A stretch of DNA of 64,000 nucleotides from Heritagella_A intestinalis (lineage in GTDB: Bacteria > Bacillota > Clostridia > Oscillospirales > Acutalibacteraceae), in NCBI GenBank assembly GCA_904418995.1, contig CAJFQF010000005.1:1-64000 (forward strand), written 5' to 3'. Below are positions 33,512 through 42,679 of this stretch, in pieces. The notes under the pieces were generated by a model. The model saw only the letters and a list, made by a program, of their open reading frames with translations. It had not been told where the DNA came from and did no database searches. Made by a program: the position numbers and the translations under genes. Each line of letters opens with the position of its first letter. The stretch's first letter is position 1.

Positions 33512-34213
33512 ATGCTCATTGATTCACTGCGCGCCCTGTTTTCCGGCTATCCCATCAGCCTGGAAAGCATTCTTATGCAGATTTTAGCCACCCTGTTTGT
33601 CATTTTCTGCATCCTGCCCCTTCACGAATACGCCCACGGCTGGATGGCGGAGCGTCTGGGGGATCACACCGCCCGGTATGCCGGCCGGCTGACCCTGAAT
33701 CCCCTTGCCAGCCTGGACCCCATCGGCGCTCTGTTCCTGCTGCTTTTCGGCTTTGGCTGGGCCAAGCCTGTGCCGGTGGATACCCGCAACTTTAAAAAGC
33801 CCAAGCGGGATATGGCCCTAACGGCCCTGGCCGGCCCAGTGTCCAACCTGTTAGCTTCTTTGGTGGGGGCTATTCTCTACTATGTGCTGGTTTTGATTCT
33901 GGCTGCCGCGGGGATCAGTACGCCGTTGTTTGTGCAGGCGTTTTTCAGCGCCTATATCACCATCAATGTAGCATTGGCGGTGTTCAACCTGCTGCCCATC
34001 CCGCCGCTGGATGGCTCCAAAATCGTGGGGGCTTTCCTCTCCAACCGGGCGATGTATGCTTACTACCGGTATCAGAACATTATTGTGCTGGTGCTGTTCC
34101 TGCTGCTGTTCAGCGGCGTCCTCAGCCGGCCCCTGGCCATTTTGGAAAACTGGATGCTGGAAGGCATCCTCTGGATTGCAGAGCTGCCCTTCCGCCTTTT
34201 TGGCCTGTTATAA
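33512..34213 (+). CDS. Site-2 protease family protein (M50)
   Basis: A 233-residue polytopic membrane metalloprotease of the YwhC group, with about six helices. The zinc site is LPLHEYAHGW plus the aspartate in NLLPIPPLDGSK. AAAGGAGA 7 nt upstream fixes ATG 33512. Members commonly precede scpA in Firmicutes; the substrate is unknown. It starts the run M50-scpA-scpB-DUF2953-ytfJ. Confidence 0.9.
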   Translation: MLIDSLRALFSGYPISLESILMQILATLFVIFCILPLHEYAHGWMAERLGDHTARYAGRLTLNPLASLDPIGALFLLLFGFGWAKPVPVDTRNFKKPKRDMALTALAGPVSNLLASLVGAILYYVLVLILAAAGISTPLFVQAFFSAYITINVALAVFNLLPIPPLDGSKIVGAFLSNRAMYAYYRYQNIIVLVLFLLLFSGVLSRPLAILENWMLEGILWIAELPFRLFGLL

Positions 34214-34224
34214 TTTGACGCGAT

Positions 34225-34950
34225 ATGGAAAAGATATCCTATCAGCTGGGGGTCTTTGAAGGGCCTCTGGATTTGCTGCTCACCCTTCTCTCTAAAAATA
34301 AGGTGAGCATTTACGACGTGTCCATCTCCCTGCTGCTGGAACAGTATATGGAGCATATCCGGGCCATGCAGGAGCTGGATATGGACGTGGCCAGCGAGTT
34401 TCTGGATATGGCCGCCCGGCTGGTGTACCTGAAAACCGTCTCTCTGCTGCCCAAGCACGAGGAGGAAAAAGAGCTGCGCCAGCAGTTGGCCGGGGAATTG
34501 ATGGAGTATCAGCTCTGCCGGCAGATGGCGGGGGAATTGTCCAAACAGTTCACCTTTGACCGCATGACCCGCAAGCCCTTGGAGATCCCCATGGACCACA
34601 CCTACCGCCGGCACCACAAGCCGGAAGAGATCCGGCAGGCCTACCTCAGCGCCGCGGGCCGGGGAAAGCGTTTCCAGCCGCCCCCGGCAGAATCCTTTGA
34701 CGGCATTGTATCCCGCCCCATTGTCTCCGTTACCTCCCAGATTGTGTTTGTGCTCCGCCGGCTGTGGAAAAAGGGGAAGATTTCCTATTCCCGGCTGTTT
34801 GGGGAAAAGCATCAGCGCAGCGAGCGGGTAGCGGCCTTCCTGGCGGTGCTGGAGCTCATCAAGGGCAAGCGCATCCGGGTAGAAGGGGAAGGGCAGGACG
34901 CTGTGATTACACTACAGGAAGGAAGGTTCCATGGCCGGAGAAACAAATAA
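34225..34950 (+). CDS. scpA: Segregation and condensation protein A
   Basis: A 241-residue kleisin that bridges the SMC dimer in chromosome condensation. The N-terminal SMC-neck motif FEGPLDLLLTLLSKNKVSIYDV and the C-terminal winged helix (RVAAFLAVLELIKGKRI) are present. It overlaps scpB by 20 nt. Confidence 0.96.
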   Translation: MEKISYQLGVFEGPLDLLLTLLSKNKVSIYDVSISLLLEQYMEHIRAMQELDMDVASEFLDMAARLVYLKTVSLLPKHEEEKELRQQLAGELMEYQLCRQMAGELSKQFTFDRMTRKPLEIPMDHTYRRHHKPEEIRQAYLSAAGRGKRFQPPPAESFDGIVSRPIVSVTSQIVFVLRRLWKKGKISYSRLFGEKHQRSERVAAFLAVLELIKGKRIRVEGEGQDAVITLQEGRFHGRRNK

Positions 34951-35518
34951 AAATCCCAAGCTCATGGGGGCCATAGAGGCCATTGTGTTTGCCAGCGGGG
35001 ATCCGGTCTCTATGGAGCGTATCGCCCAGGCATTGGAAACCGATGTGGAGACCGTGGAGGAGCAGGCGGCGCTTTTAATGGCGTCGTATAACCGGGAATC
35101 CCGGGGAATCCGCCTGGTGGAGCTGGACGGCTCCCTGCAATTCTGCACCAGCTCCGAATACGGCGCCGCGGTTCGCAAGGCCCTGGAAATGCGCCGGAAC
35201 ACGCCCCTTTCCCAGGCGGCCATGGAGGTGCTGGCGGTGGTAGCTTATAACCAGCCGGTGACCAAGGCCTATGTGGAGCAGGTTCGCGGCGTGGATTGCG
35301 GGGCCGTAATCAGCGGCCTGGTGGAAAAGGGCCTGCTGGAAGAGCGGGGCCGTCTGGAACTGCCTGGCAGGCCCCTTTTGTACGGCACCACCCCGGATTT
35401 TCTCCGGTGCCTGAACATTCAATCCCTGGGGGAACTGCCGCCTCTGCCCCGGCAGGAAGAGCCTTCTCAACCGGAGGAGCCCGAGGAAGACATAGAATCA
35501 GACAAGTATTCGTGCTGA
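34931..35518 (+). CDS. scpB: Segregation and condensation protein B
   Basis: A 195-residue double winged-helix protein that dimerises and binds the middle of ScpA. Typical stretches are IVFASGDPVSMERIAQAL, EVLAVVAYNQPVTKAYVEQVRGVD and LEERGRLELPGRPLLYGTT. The C-terminus is an acidic tail. Its ATG lies within scpA after AGGAAGG, so translation is coupled. Confidence 0.96.
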   Translation: MAGETNKNPKLMGAIEAIVFASGDPVSMERIAQALETDVETVEEQAALLMASYNRESRGIRLVELDGSLQFCTSSEYGAAVRKALEMRRNTPLSQAAMEVLAVVAYNQPVTKAYVEQVRGVDCGAVISGLVEKGLLEERGRLELPGRPLLYGTTPDFLRCLNIQSLGELPPLPRQEEPSQPEEPEEDIESDKYSC

Positions 35519-35540
35519 ACGAGTAAGAGGAGGGAGCGCC

Positions 35541-36257
35541 GTGACCGGCTGGTATATTGCAGGGGGAATCCTTCTGCTGCTGGCGGCTTTGCTGGCTTCT
35601 CCTCTGCGGGCGGAGGTTTCCTTCCGGGAAGAGCTGCGCCTGCGGCTGGGCTGGCTGTTCTTGTCCTTCCAGGTGCTCCCTCCCAAAGAGGAAAAACCGG
35701 AAAAAAAGAAGAAACCCCGGAAAAAGAAAGCTTCCGGGAAAAAGCCTCCCGCCCCGGCCCAAAAGCCCGAGGAAAAAAAGCCCGGCGGTCTGGCTTTGCT
35801 GAAAGAAATTTTCCACTATGAGGGCGTGCCGGGGCTTTTCGCCTTTCTCAAAGACCTGGCCGGTATCGCGGCCGGGACGGCCAAAAAGCTCTTTACCCAT
35901 CTGACGGTGAAGAAGTTTGACCTGCTGGTGGTAGTGGGCGGAGAGGATGCGGCAGAAACGGCCCTTCAATATGGAAAGCTGTGCGGCGCTGTGTATCCGG
36001 CAGTATCCACGCTGCTTTCCGCCTGTAAGTGCCGCCGCTACGGCGTTACCATTGTGCCGGACTTTGACGCCCGGGAAACCCAGGCGGTGTTTTCGGCCCG
36101 AGTGAAGATTCGGCTTATCTTTCTCCTGTGGTATGGCATCGGGGCTCTCTGGGCCTTTATCCGCCGCCTGGTGCGGGAGAATGCCCAGCTCCAGCAGGCC
36201 CGGGAAGCATCGACCTCTTCCCATGAGCCGTCAACCCCAACGAAAACTGGCGGGTAA
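35541..36257 (+). CDS. DUF2953 protein (YtfI-like)
   Basis: A 238-residue protein with one N-terminal membrane helix (about 4-22), a strongly basic Lys/Pro-rich stretch (about 50-82, EKKKKPRKKK) and a C-terminal DUF2953 region containing KKFDLLVVVGGEDAAETALQYGKLCGAVYP. GTG at 35541 follows AGAGGAGGG. In Bacillus ytfI is paired with the spore gene ytfJ, and the same order is seen here. The function is not known. Confidence 0.85.
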   Translation: MTGWYIAGGILLLLAALLASPLRAEVSFREELRLRLGWLFLSFQVLPPKEEKPEKKKKPRKKKASGKKPPAPAQKPEEKKPGGLALLKEIFHYEGVPGLFAFLKDLAGIAAGTAKKLFTHLTVKKFDLLVVVGGEDAAETALQYGKLCGAVYPAVSTLLSACKCRRYGVTIVPDFDARETQAVFSARVKIRLIFLLWYGIGALWAFIRRLVRENAQLQQAREASTSSHEPSTPTKTGG

Positions 36258-36353
36258 CACCGCTTGTGATAAATACAGGAAAATACAAGGGCTTGCTTGA
36301 AACAAGATGCAGGCAGCCCAATGCTGCAACAAACAAAAGGATGGTGGATTACT

Positions 36354-36785
36354 ATGAGCGAGCATCCCATTGAGAGTATGATGGGGACAACCCTGGACAA
36401 AATCAAGGAAATGGCCGATGTGAATACCGTGGTGGGGGATCCTATTACCACAGCGGACGGCACGGTGATTATCCCCATTTCTAAAGTCAGCTACGGCTTT
36501 GCTTCCGGCGGCTCTGACCTGCCCTCCAAGGCCCAGCCCAACCGGGAACTTTTCGGCGGCGGTACCGGCGCGGGCATCACCATTTCCCCGGTGGCCTTTT
36601 TGTCCATTCACGAGGGGAATGTGCGCCTGCTCCAGCTGGACCCCTTCAACAGCTCGGTAGACCGCATTGTGGGGATGGCCCCGGGCTTTATGGACGCCAT
36701 CACCAACTTCCTCAATCAGAACAAAAAGCAGAAAGAGGAAAAGGCAAAAAAAGAGGCCAAAGCAGACGACTCCCTCACGGAATAA
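36354..36785 (+). CDS. ytfJ: GerW family sporulation protein YtfJ
   Basis: A 143-residue protein with the family core VVGDPITTADGTVIIPISKVSYGFASGG and GGGTGAGITISPVAFL. In Bacillus GerW/YtfJ is made in the forespore and is needed for normal germination response. The C-terminus is a Lys/Glu tail. ATG 36354 is preceded by AAAGGATGG. It lies between DUF2953 and a DacF-type gene in a conserved sporulation block. Confidence 0.92.
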   Translation: MSEHPIESMMGTTLDKIKEMADVNTVVGDPITTADGTVIIPISKVSYGFASGGSDLPSKAQPNRELFGGGTGAGITISPVAFLSIHEGNVRLLQLDPFNSSVDRIVGMAPGFMDAITNFLNQNKKQKEEKAKKEAKADDSLTE

Positions 36786-36869
36786 CCCCCTTCTACCGGG
36801 AAACTTGAGGGCATAAACATGGAGTGCGGCCCTTTGCGGGCTGATTCCTCTTTCTCAGGGGTGATATCC

Positions 36870-38054
36870 ATGAAAAAGCGTCCGGTTCCCCAAAGGGCCA
36901 GAAAAATCCGGTGCCTGCAAAGAGTGCTGGCGCCCCTCCTTGCCGTAATAGCGGGGGCGGTGCCGGCATTTTTTATGCCCGTCCCGTCGGTTTCCGCCGC
37001 AGAGCTTCCCCAGGTCTCCGCCCAAAGCGCCGTGGTTCTCCATATGGACAGCGGCGAAATCCTCTATGAGAAAAATGCCCGGGAGCAGCGGGCCATGGCC
37101 AGCACCACCAAGATTATGACGGCCCTTTTGACCCTGGAAGCGGCCGCTCTGGAAAATCCAGAGGTGGAGATTACCCAGGAAATGGTGTCGGTAGAGGGCT
37201 CCTCCATGGGCCTGCGGGCCGGGGACCGGCTGACGCAGCGGGATTTGGCGGCGGGAATGCTCCTGGCCTCCGGCAACGATGCCGCCAACGCCGCCGCCAT
37301 TGCCGTAGGAGGCTCCGTGGAGAAGTTCGTGGCTCGGATGAACCAGCGGACCGGGGAGCTGGGGCTTTCGGACACCCACTTTGAGACGCCTTCCGGCTTG
37401 GATGGCGAAAACCACTATTCCACGGCTTTGGATATGGCGAAGCTGGGAATCGCCGCTATGAGCAACCCGGATTTTGCGGAAATTGCCGGGTCCCAGTCCA
37501 TGCAGGTGCGGTTTCTTTCCCCAGAAAAAACCGTGACCTACCAAAACCACAACAAGCTTCTGGGCCGCTATGAGGGCTGCACCGGCGTGAAAACCGGCTT
37601 TACCAAAAAGGCGGGCCGGTGCCTGGTTTCTGCGGCGGAACGGGACGGAGTGCGGCTGGTGGCGGTGACCCTCCATGCCCCGGACGACTGGAACGACCAC
37701 GAAAAACTGCTGGACTACGGCTTTTCCCAAATGACCACCCTGACCTTTGACGACAGCGGCTACGCCTGCCGGGCGCCGGTGGCGGGCGTGGGGGAAATTG
37801 ACGTCGTTGGCGGCACGGAGCCCCAGACGGCGGCGGTGCCGGTGGCGCAGCAGGGGGCGGTGCAGCGGATTGTAGAACTCCCACGCTTTTTATACGCCCC
37901 CGTGAGGAAGGGGGAGCAGGTGGGGCGGGTGCGCTATTGCCTGGATGGAAAGACCGTGGCAGAGGTTCCTCTGCTGGCAGCGGAAGGGGCCTTTTTGCCG
38001 GAAAAGCAGAGCTGGTGGGAATCCCTGCTTGCATTTTTCTCCGGCAGCGGGTAA
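36870..38054 (+). CDS. D-alanyl-D-alanine carboxypeptidase (DacF/DacB type, S11)
   Basis: A 394-residue secreted penicillin-binding protein that trims D-Ala from peptidoglycan stems. After a signal peptide (cut near VSAAELP, about residue 45) the three active-site motifs are STTKIM (S-x-x-K), SGNDAAN and KTGFT. A beta-rich C-terminal domain and a final hydrophobic/amphipathic helix (SLLAFFSGS) anchor it. The ytfJ context suggests a role in spore cortex formation as for DacF/DacB. AGGGGTGA precedes ATG 36870. Confidence 0.92.
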   Translation: MKKRPVPQRARKIRCLQRVLAPLLAVIAGAVPAFFMPVPSVSAAELPQVSAQSAVVLHMDSGEILYEKNAREQRAMASTTKIMTALLTLEAAALENPEVEITQEMVSVEGSSMGLRAGDRLTQRDLAAGMLLASGNDAANAAAIAVGGSVEKFVARMNQRTGELGLSDTHFETPSGLDGENHYSTALDMAKLGIAAMSNPDFAEIAGSQSMQVRFLSPEKTVTYQNHNKLLGRYEGCTGVKTGFTKKAGRCLVSAAERDGVRLVAVTLHAPDDWNDHEKLLDYGFSQMTTLTFDDSGYACRAPVAGVGEIDVVGGTEPQTAAVPVAQQGAVQRIVELPRFLYAPVRKGEQVGRVRYCLDGKTVAEVPLLAAEGAFLPEKQSWWESLLAFFSGSG

Positions 38055-38105
38055 CATAGAAGAAGCAGATTGATAAATCAGAAAGCAACAGGAAAGGATT
38101 AGAAT

Positions 38106-38975
38106 ATGGCGAAGGATGTGCGATTACAGAAAATGCTGGCCGACTGCGGCGTGGCATCCCGGCGAAAGGCCGAGGAGCTCATCGCGGCGGGCAAGGTGCA
38201 GGTAAACGGGCAGACGGCCCATATCGGCGATAAAGTGGACCCCGCCCACGACCAGGTGGCGGTGGAGGGCCGGCCGGTGAAGCCTGCCCGGGAAAAAGTG
38301 TATTTGATGCTCCACAAGCCCCGGGGCTTCATCACCACCATGAGCGATGAAATGGACCGCAAGTGTGTGGCGGAGCTGGTTGCGGATATTCCCGAGCGGG
38401 TGTATCCGGTGGGCCGGCTGGACCGGGATTCCGAGGGGCTTTTGCTCATGACCAATGACGGGGAATTTGCCAACGCCATGACCCACCCCTCCCGGCACGT
38501 GCCCAAGGTCTACCGGGTAACGGTGCGCCCCGGCGTCACCGAGGATCAGCTGGTGCAGATGTCTGTGGGCATGGTCATTGACGGGCGCAAGACTGCTCCG
38601 GCAGGGGTGAAGGTTTTGGAAGAGAAGCCTGGCCGTGTGGTGTTGGAAATCACCCTCCACGAGGGGCGCAACCGGCAGATTCGCAATATGTGCGCCCAGC
38701 TGGGGCTGGAAGTGGCCCGGCTCAAGCGGGTTGCCGTGGGTTCCCTGCGGCTGGGAATGCTGCAGCCCGGCCAATACCGGGAGCTGACCAAGGAGGAAGT
38801 CCGCAGCCTGACCGCAGCCGCCGCCAAGGCTGGCCGGCAGAGCCGCGGGGAAGCGGAGCGTCAGGCGGCCCAGGCCCGGAAGGGAGGTGCAGGCCGTGCT
38901 GACTATCCTTCCCATGGAAGACCGGCAGCGGGAAAGCGAGATGCTGGAGGCTATCCCGGAAAAGGCCGGAGATGA
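38106..38975 (+). CDS. rluB: Pseudouridine synthase RluB/RsuA family
   Basis: A 289-residue enzyme modifying 23S rRNA (around U2605 for RluB). An S4 domain (RLQKMLADCGVASRRKAEELI, GKVQVNGQ) precedes the catalytic domain with the active Asp in VGRLDRDSEGLLLMTNDG and HEGRNRQIRNM. The last 30 or so residues are a Gly/Ala/Arg-rich tail whose DNA also encodes the start of the next gene in another frame. In Firmicutes rluB commonly follows scpAB and dac genes. Confidence 0.93.
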   Translation: MAKDVRLQKMLADCGVASRRKAEELIAAGKVQVNGQTAHIGDKVDPAHDQVAVEGRPVKPAREKVYLMLHKPRGFITTMSDEMDRKCVAELVADIPERVYPVGRLDRDSEGLLLMTNDGEFANAMTHPSRHVPKVYRVTVRPGVTEDQLVQMSVGMVIDGRKTAPAGVKVLEEKPGRVVLEITLHEGRNRQIRNMCAQLGLEVARLKRVAVGSLRLGMLQPGQYRELTKEEVRSLTAAAAKAGRQSRGEAERQAAQARKGGAGRADYPSHGRPAAGKRDAGGYPGKGRR

Positions 38976-39294
38976 CGCCCGTATCCTCATGATGCGCGAC
39001 GGCACAAGGGAGCTGGGCTGGGTGGCGGTGGAGCTGCTCCACTCGGTTTTGCGGATGGTTCATATGGAAATTCCCGGCTGTGAAAAGCTGGACGGGCTTT
39101 CCGGAGAAAACGTCTTTATCGCCGATACCCTCATGCGTTCCGCCGCCTCTTACGGCGCTGCGGTGGGGGCCTACCGGATTGGTTCTTTGCAGCCGGAGCT
39201 CAACGGGTTCCTGGCTGCAAGGGGGTTCACTCCTGGGGAAAACGGGGCCCAGGCGGATTTAGGGGTGATTGTAAAGTATACCGGACCCCAGTAA
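38896..39294 (+). CDS. Uncharacterised protein overlapping rluB
   Basis: A 132-residue protein I do not recognise firmly. It has a charged N-terminus (MEDRQRESEMLEA), a helical middle (VAVELLHSVLRMVHMEIP) and an Ala/Gly-rich second half ending DLGVIVKYTGPQ; a GNAT-like fragment is conceivable. GTG at 38896 lies 9 nt after GGGAGG; another GTG at 38887 is too close. The start lies 80 nt inside rluB. It ends the operon. Confidence 0.7.
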   Translation: MLTILPMEDRQRESEMLEAIPEKAGDDARILMMRDGTRELGWVAVELLHSVLRMVHMEIPGCEKLDGLSGENVFIADTLMRSAASYGAAVGAYRIGSLQPELNGFLAARGFTPGENGAQADLGVIVKYTGPQ

Positions 39295-39331
39295 ACCCTT
39301 GTTTTTCTTTACAAACTATTGGATAAAGCAC

Positions 39332-39360
39332 TTGTCAATGCAATTTGAATGGATTATAAT
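39332..39360 (+). promoter_or_regulatory. Sigma-A promoter of the transcarboxylase genes
   Basis: TTGTCA (39332-39337), 17 nt, TATAAT (39355-39360), 82 nt before the first start codon. Confidence 0.88.
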
Positions 39361-39441
39361 AAGCTACGTATTGTAATAATTTAGAGGCTGGCGGTTTTCC
39401 GCCGGTGTTCTTAATTGAAAGCGAGAAATGGAGGAACAGTA

Positions 39442-40791
39442 ATGAGCGCAGGCAATGATATGCTGCAGGCTTCTCGTGACGCGCTGAAAGACACCAGCGC
39501 ATACAAGCGCATCGCCCGTTTGTTTGACGATGGGAGCTTTACCGAGATTGATTCCTATGCAAAGTCTGGAGATGGCTTTGCAGAAGCAGCTGCAGGTTAT
39601 GGTACGATTGAGGGCTGCCCGGCTTATGTGTTCGCACAGAACAGCGACATCTGTGGAGGCGCTATGTCCAAGGCGCAGGCTTCCAAAATTAAGAAGGTAT
39701 ATGAGTTGGCGGTCAAGACCGGCGCTCCGGTGATTGGGATTTACGATTCTATCGGCGGCCGTCTGGACGAGGGCGCCGAGATGATGGCAGCCTATGGGGA
39801 AATTTTGTGCCACAGCAATAACCTGTCCGGCGTAGTCCCCCAGATTGCACTGGTGCTGGGCCCCTGCATCGGCACCTCCGCCATGATTGCCGCCAATGCG
39901 GACCTGGTGGTTATGTCCGAAAAAGGGGAGCTGACTCTGGAGACCAGCGGCAACGGCGCTTCCCAGGAGGAAGCCGTGAAGGCCGGCGTGTGCCATGTGG
40001 CAGCTGCCACCGAAGAAGAGGCCATTGATGCGGTCCGTAACCTGGTGGCCGTGCTTCCTTCCAATAACCTTTCCGGCGCACCGGTAGTGGATGGCGCTGG
40101 TGAGAGTGCCGTAACGCTGGACTGCGCTGCTTCCGGCGCTGACATGATTGCAGCTGTTGCTGACAGCGGAAGCTTTATAGAGCTGCAAAAGGGCTTTGGT
40201 GAGGCGGTAACCGCCGGCCTGGCCCAGGTGGCTGGCGCCACCACTGGCGTGGTGGCCTATCAGGGCGTCATTGATGGGGACGCCTGCTCCAAGGCTGCCC
40301 GGTTTATCCGGTTCTGCGATGCCTTTGCCATTCCAGTGGTGAACTTTGTGGACGCGGAGAAGTTTGCTTCCGTCCGGGAGGCTTCCAAGCTGTCTAATGC
40401 GTATTCCGAGGCAACCTGCCCCAAGGTAACCGTGATTGCCGGCAGCGCCTGCGGAGCGGTTTATATTGCTATGGCTGGCCGCGGCGCCAACGCCGATGTC
40501 ACCCTGGCATGGCCTTGCGCTACCGTTTCTCCCTTGGCTCCGGCTACTGGCGCGCTGTTTGCCTGGAATGACAAGCTGGCCGGTTCCGAGAACCCGGTGG
40601 AAGACCGTAAGAAGCTCATTGAAGAATATAAAAATACAGAATGCACTCCCTTCAAGGCAGCTGCCGGCGGCTTTATTGAGGATATTATCCAGCCGTCCGA
40701 GACTCGCGCTAAGGTGATTGCAAACCTGGACATGCTGGCAAGCAAGCGTGTGAGCCGCCTGCCGAAGAAGCACGCCAATATCCAGCTTTGA
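39442..40791 (+). CDS. Biotin-dependent carboxyltransferase subunit (MmdA/12S-like)
   Basis: A 449-residue crotonase-fold carboxyltransferase with two lobes. The N lobe contains AYVFAQNSDICGGAMSKAQASKI and GIYDSIGGRLDEGAEM; the C lobe contains GVIDGDACSKAARFIRFCDAFAIPVVNFVD and GSACGAVYIAMAGRGANADVTLAWP. It should move a carboxyl group between biotin and an acyl-CoA. At 449 residues it is shorter than typical MmdA or 12S subunits (about 510). GGAGG sets ATG 39442. It is followed by biotin carrier and 5S-like genes. Confidence 0.88.
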   Translation: MSAGNDMLQASRDALKDTSAYKRIARLFDDGSFTEIDSYAKSGDGFAEAAAGYGTIEGCPAYVFAQNSDICGGAMSKAQASKIKKVYELAVKTGAPVIGIYDSIGGRLDEGAEMMAAYGEILCHSNNLSGVVPQIALVLGPCIGTSAMIAANADLVVMSEKGELTLETSGNGASQEEAVKAGVCHVAAATEEEAIDAVRNLVAVLPSNNLSGAPVVDGAGESAVTLDCAASGADMIAAVADSGSFIELQKGFGEAVTAGLAQVAGATTGVVAYQGVIDGDACSKAARFIRFCDAFAIPVVNFVDAEKFASVREASKLSNAYSEATCPKVTVIAGSACGAVYIAMAGRGANADVTLAWPCATVSPLAPATGALFAWNDKLAGSENPVEDRKKLIEEYKNTECTPFKAAAGGFIEDIIQPSETRAKVIANLDMLASKRVSRLPKKHANIQL

Positions 40792-40830
40792 TTTGATTCA
40801 ATTTCCGAAAGAAAACAGGAGGAAGTCATT

Positions 40831-41247
40831 ATGAAAAATCTGAAGATTACTGTAAACGGCGTCGCTTACAGCGTACAGGTTGAAGAAGTTTCCGGTGCAG
40901 CTGCACCTGCCGCCCCTGCTGCGGCTCCCGCCCCGGCTCCGGCAGCAGCCCCTGCTCCCGCTGCGGCAGCGGCCGCCGCGCCCGCCCCTGCCGCTGCTCC
41001 TGCACCCGCCGCTGCCCCTGCGCCTGCTGCTGGTGCTGAAGTGATCAGCGCTCCCATGCCCGGCACCATCCTGTCCGTGGCCGTGAAGGCTGGCGACAGC
41101 GTCAAGAAGGGCGACGTGCTGGCTATCCTGGAAGCAATGAAGATGGAAAACGAGATCATGGCTCCCCACGATGCTACCGTGGCTGCCGTTCATGTTAACA
41201 AGGGCGAGAGCGTTGATACCGGCGCTGCTATCGTTTCCCTCCAGTAA
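40831..41247 (+). CDS. Biotin carboxyl carrier protein
   Basis: A 138-residue carrier. A short N-terminal domain (KNLKITVNGVAYSVQVEEV) is joined by an Ala/Pro linker (about 22-70) to a biotinyl domain with the modified lysine K104 in EAMKMEN. It would swing carboxybiotin between the two catalytic subunits coded on either side. The linker DNA is a near-repeat of GCT/CCC/GCC codons. Confidence 0.94.
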   Translation: MKNLKITVNGVAYSVQVEEVSGAAAPAAPAAAPAPAPAAAPAPAAAAAAAPAPAAAPAPAAAPAPAAGAEVISAPMPGTILSVAVKAGDSVKKGDVLAILEAMKMENEIMAPHDATVAAVHVNKGESVDTGAAIVSLQ

Positions 41248-41261
41248 GGGGGTATTGCACT

Positions 41262-42662
41262 ATGGCTAAGAAAATTCTCATTACCGAGACTGTCCTGCGT
41301 GACGCACACCAGTCTTTGCTGGCAACCCGTATGCCTCTCAGCGATATGGTCCCGATCCTGGACAAAATGGACAAGATCGGCTTCTACTCCCTGGAGTGCT
41401 GGGGCGGCGCAACCTTTGACGCTTGCCTGCGCTTCTTGAACGAAGACCCCTGGGAGCGCCTGCGCACTATCCGCAAGATGTGCCCCAACACCAAGCTGCA
41501 GATGTTGTTCCGTGGCCAGAATATGCTGGGTTACCGCCACTATGCCGACGATGTGCTGGAATATTTTGTTCAGCGCTCCGTTGCCAACGGCATCGACATT
41601 ATCCGTATTTTCGACGCCCTGAACGACATTAAGAACCTAGAAGTGGCTATTAAGGCCGCTAAGAAAGAGGGGGCCCATGCCCAGGTGGCGATTTCCTATA
41701 CCACCGGCCCTGTCTTTACCAATGAATACTATGTGAACTACGCCAAGACCATTGAGAATGCCGGCGCAGATTCCATTTGCATTAAGGATATGGCTGCTCT
41801 GCTGACGCCTTATGAGACCTATGAACTGGTCAAGGAGATTAAGGCAGCGGTGAAGATCCCCGTGCAGATCCATACCCACTACACTTCCGGCCTGGCCTCC
41901 ATGTGCCTGCTCAAGGGTATCGAAGCCGGCGCAGATATGATTGACACGGCCATGTCTCCTCTGGCTCTGGGCACCTCCCATGCTCCCACCGAGTCCATGG
42001 TGGCAGCCCTTCAGGGCACCGAGTACGACACCGGCCTGGATTTGATGGCCCTCAGCGAGATCCGCGAGTACTTTATGACTCTGCGGGAGAAGTATATCAA
42101 GGAAGGCCTGCTGGATCCCAAGATGCTGGCCACCGACGCCAAGGCCCTGATCTATCAGGTGCCCGGCGGCATGCTTTCCAACCTGCTGTCTCAGCTGAAG
42201 CAGGCTGGCAAGGCCGACCAGCTCACCGCTGTGCTGGAAGAAGTTCCCCGGGTGCGCAAGGACGCCGGTTATCCGCCTCTGGTAACCCCCACTTCTCAGA
42301 TCGTGGGTACCCAGGCTGTGTTTAACGTCATTACCGGCGAGCGCTACAAGATGTGCACCAACGAGTTCAAGGGCCTGGTAGCCGGCAAGTACGGCACCAC
42401 TCCTGTGCCCATTGATCCGGAATTCCAGAAGAAGATCATTGGCGATGAGGCGCCCATTACCTGCCGTCCGGCCGACCTGCTGGAGCCGGAGCTGGAAACC
42501 CTGCGTAAAGAGTGCGCAGAGTGGATTGAGCAGGAAGAGGACGTGCTCTCCTATGCCCAGTTCCCCAAGGTGGCTTTGGACTTCTTCAAAAAGCGCCGGG
42601 ACCAAAAATACGGGATTGACGGCAAACATGCAGATGCCGCCGCTAATGTGCATCCCGTCTGA
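41262..42662 (+). CDS. Oxaloacetate decarboxylase alpha / transcarboxylase 5S-like subunit
   Basis: A 466-residue TIM-barrel carboxyltransferase that removes or adds CO2 on oxaloacetate/pyruvate. Motifs are ETVLRDAHQSLLATRM (metal Asp), the carbamylated lysine in CIKDMAALLTP and metal histidines in HTHYTSG. The C-terminal biotinyl domain is absent, so it relies on the separate carrier 14 nt upstream. No beta (Na+ pump) subunit gene is nearby. With its neighbours it resembles soluble transcarboxylase (12S, 1.3S, 5S). Confidence 0.9.
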   Translation: MAKKILITETVLRDAHQSLLATRMPLSDMVPILDKMDKIGFYSLECWGGATFDACLRFLNEDPWERLRTIRKMCPNTKLQMLFRGQNMLGYRHYADDVLEYFVQRSVANGIDIIRIFDALNDIKNLEVAIKAAKKEGAHAQVAISYTTGPVFTNEYYVNYAKTIENAGADSICIKDMAALLTPYETYELVKEIKAAVKIPVQIHTHYTSGLASMCLLKGIEAGADMIDTAMSPLALGTSHAPTESMVAALQGTEYDTGLDLMALSEIREYFMTLREKYIKEGLLDPKMLATDAKALIYQVPGGMLSNLLSQLKQAGKADQLTAVLEEVPRVRKDAGYPPLVTPTSQIVGTQAVFNVITGERYKMCTNEFKGLVAGKYGTTPVPIDPEFQKKIIGDEAPITCRPADLLEPELETLRKECAEWIEQEEDVLSYAQFPKVALDFFKKRRDQKYGIDGKHADAAANVHPV

Positions 42663-42679
42663 TAAATAGCGATTCCCAA

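Noticed and set aside
40885..41040. Repetitive Ala/Pro coding DNA resembling a short tandem repeat
   Set aside because: It is the flexible linker of the biotin carrier protein and stays in frame; not a separate repeat element.
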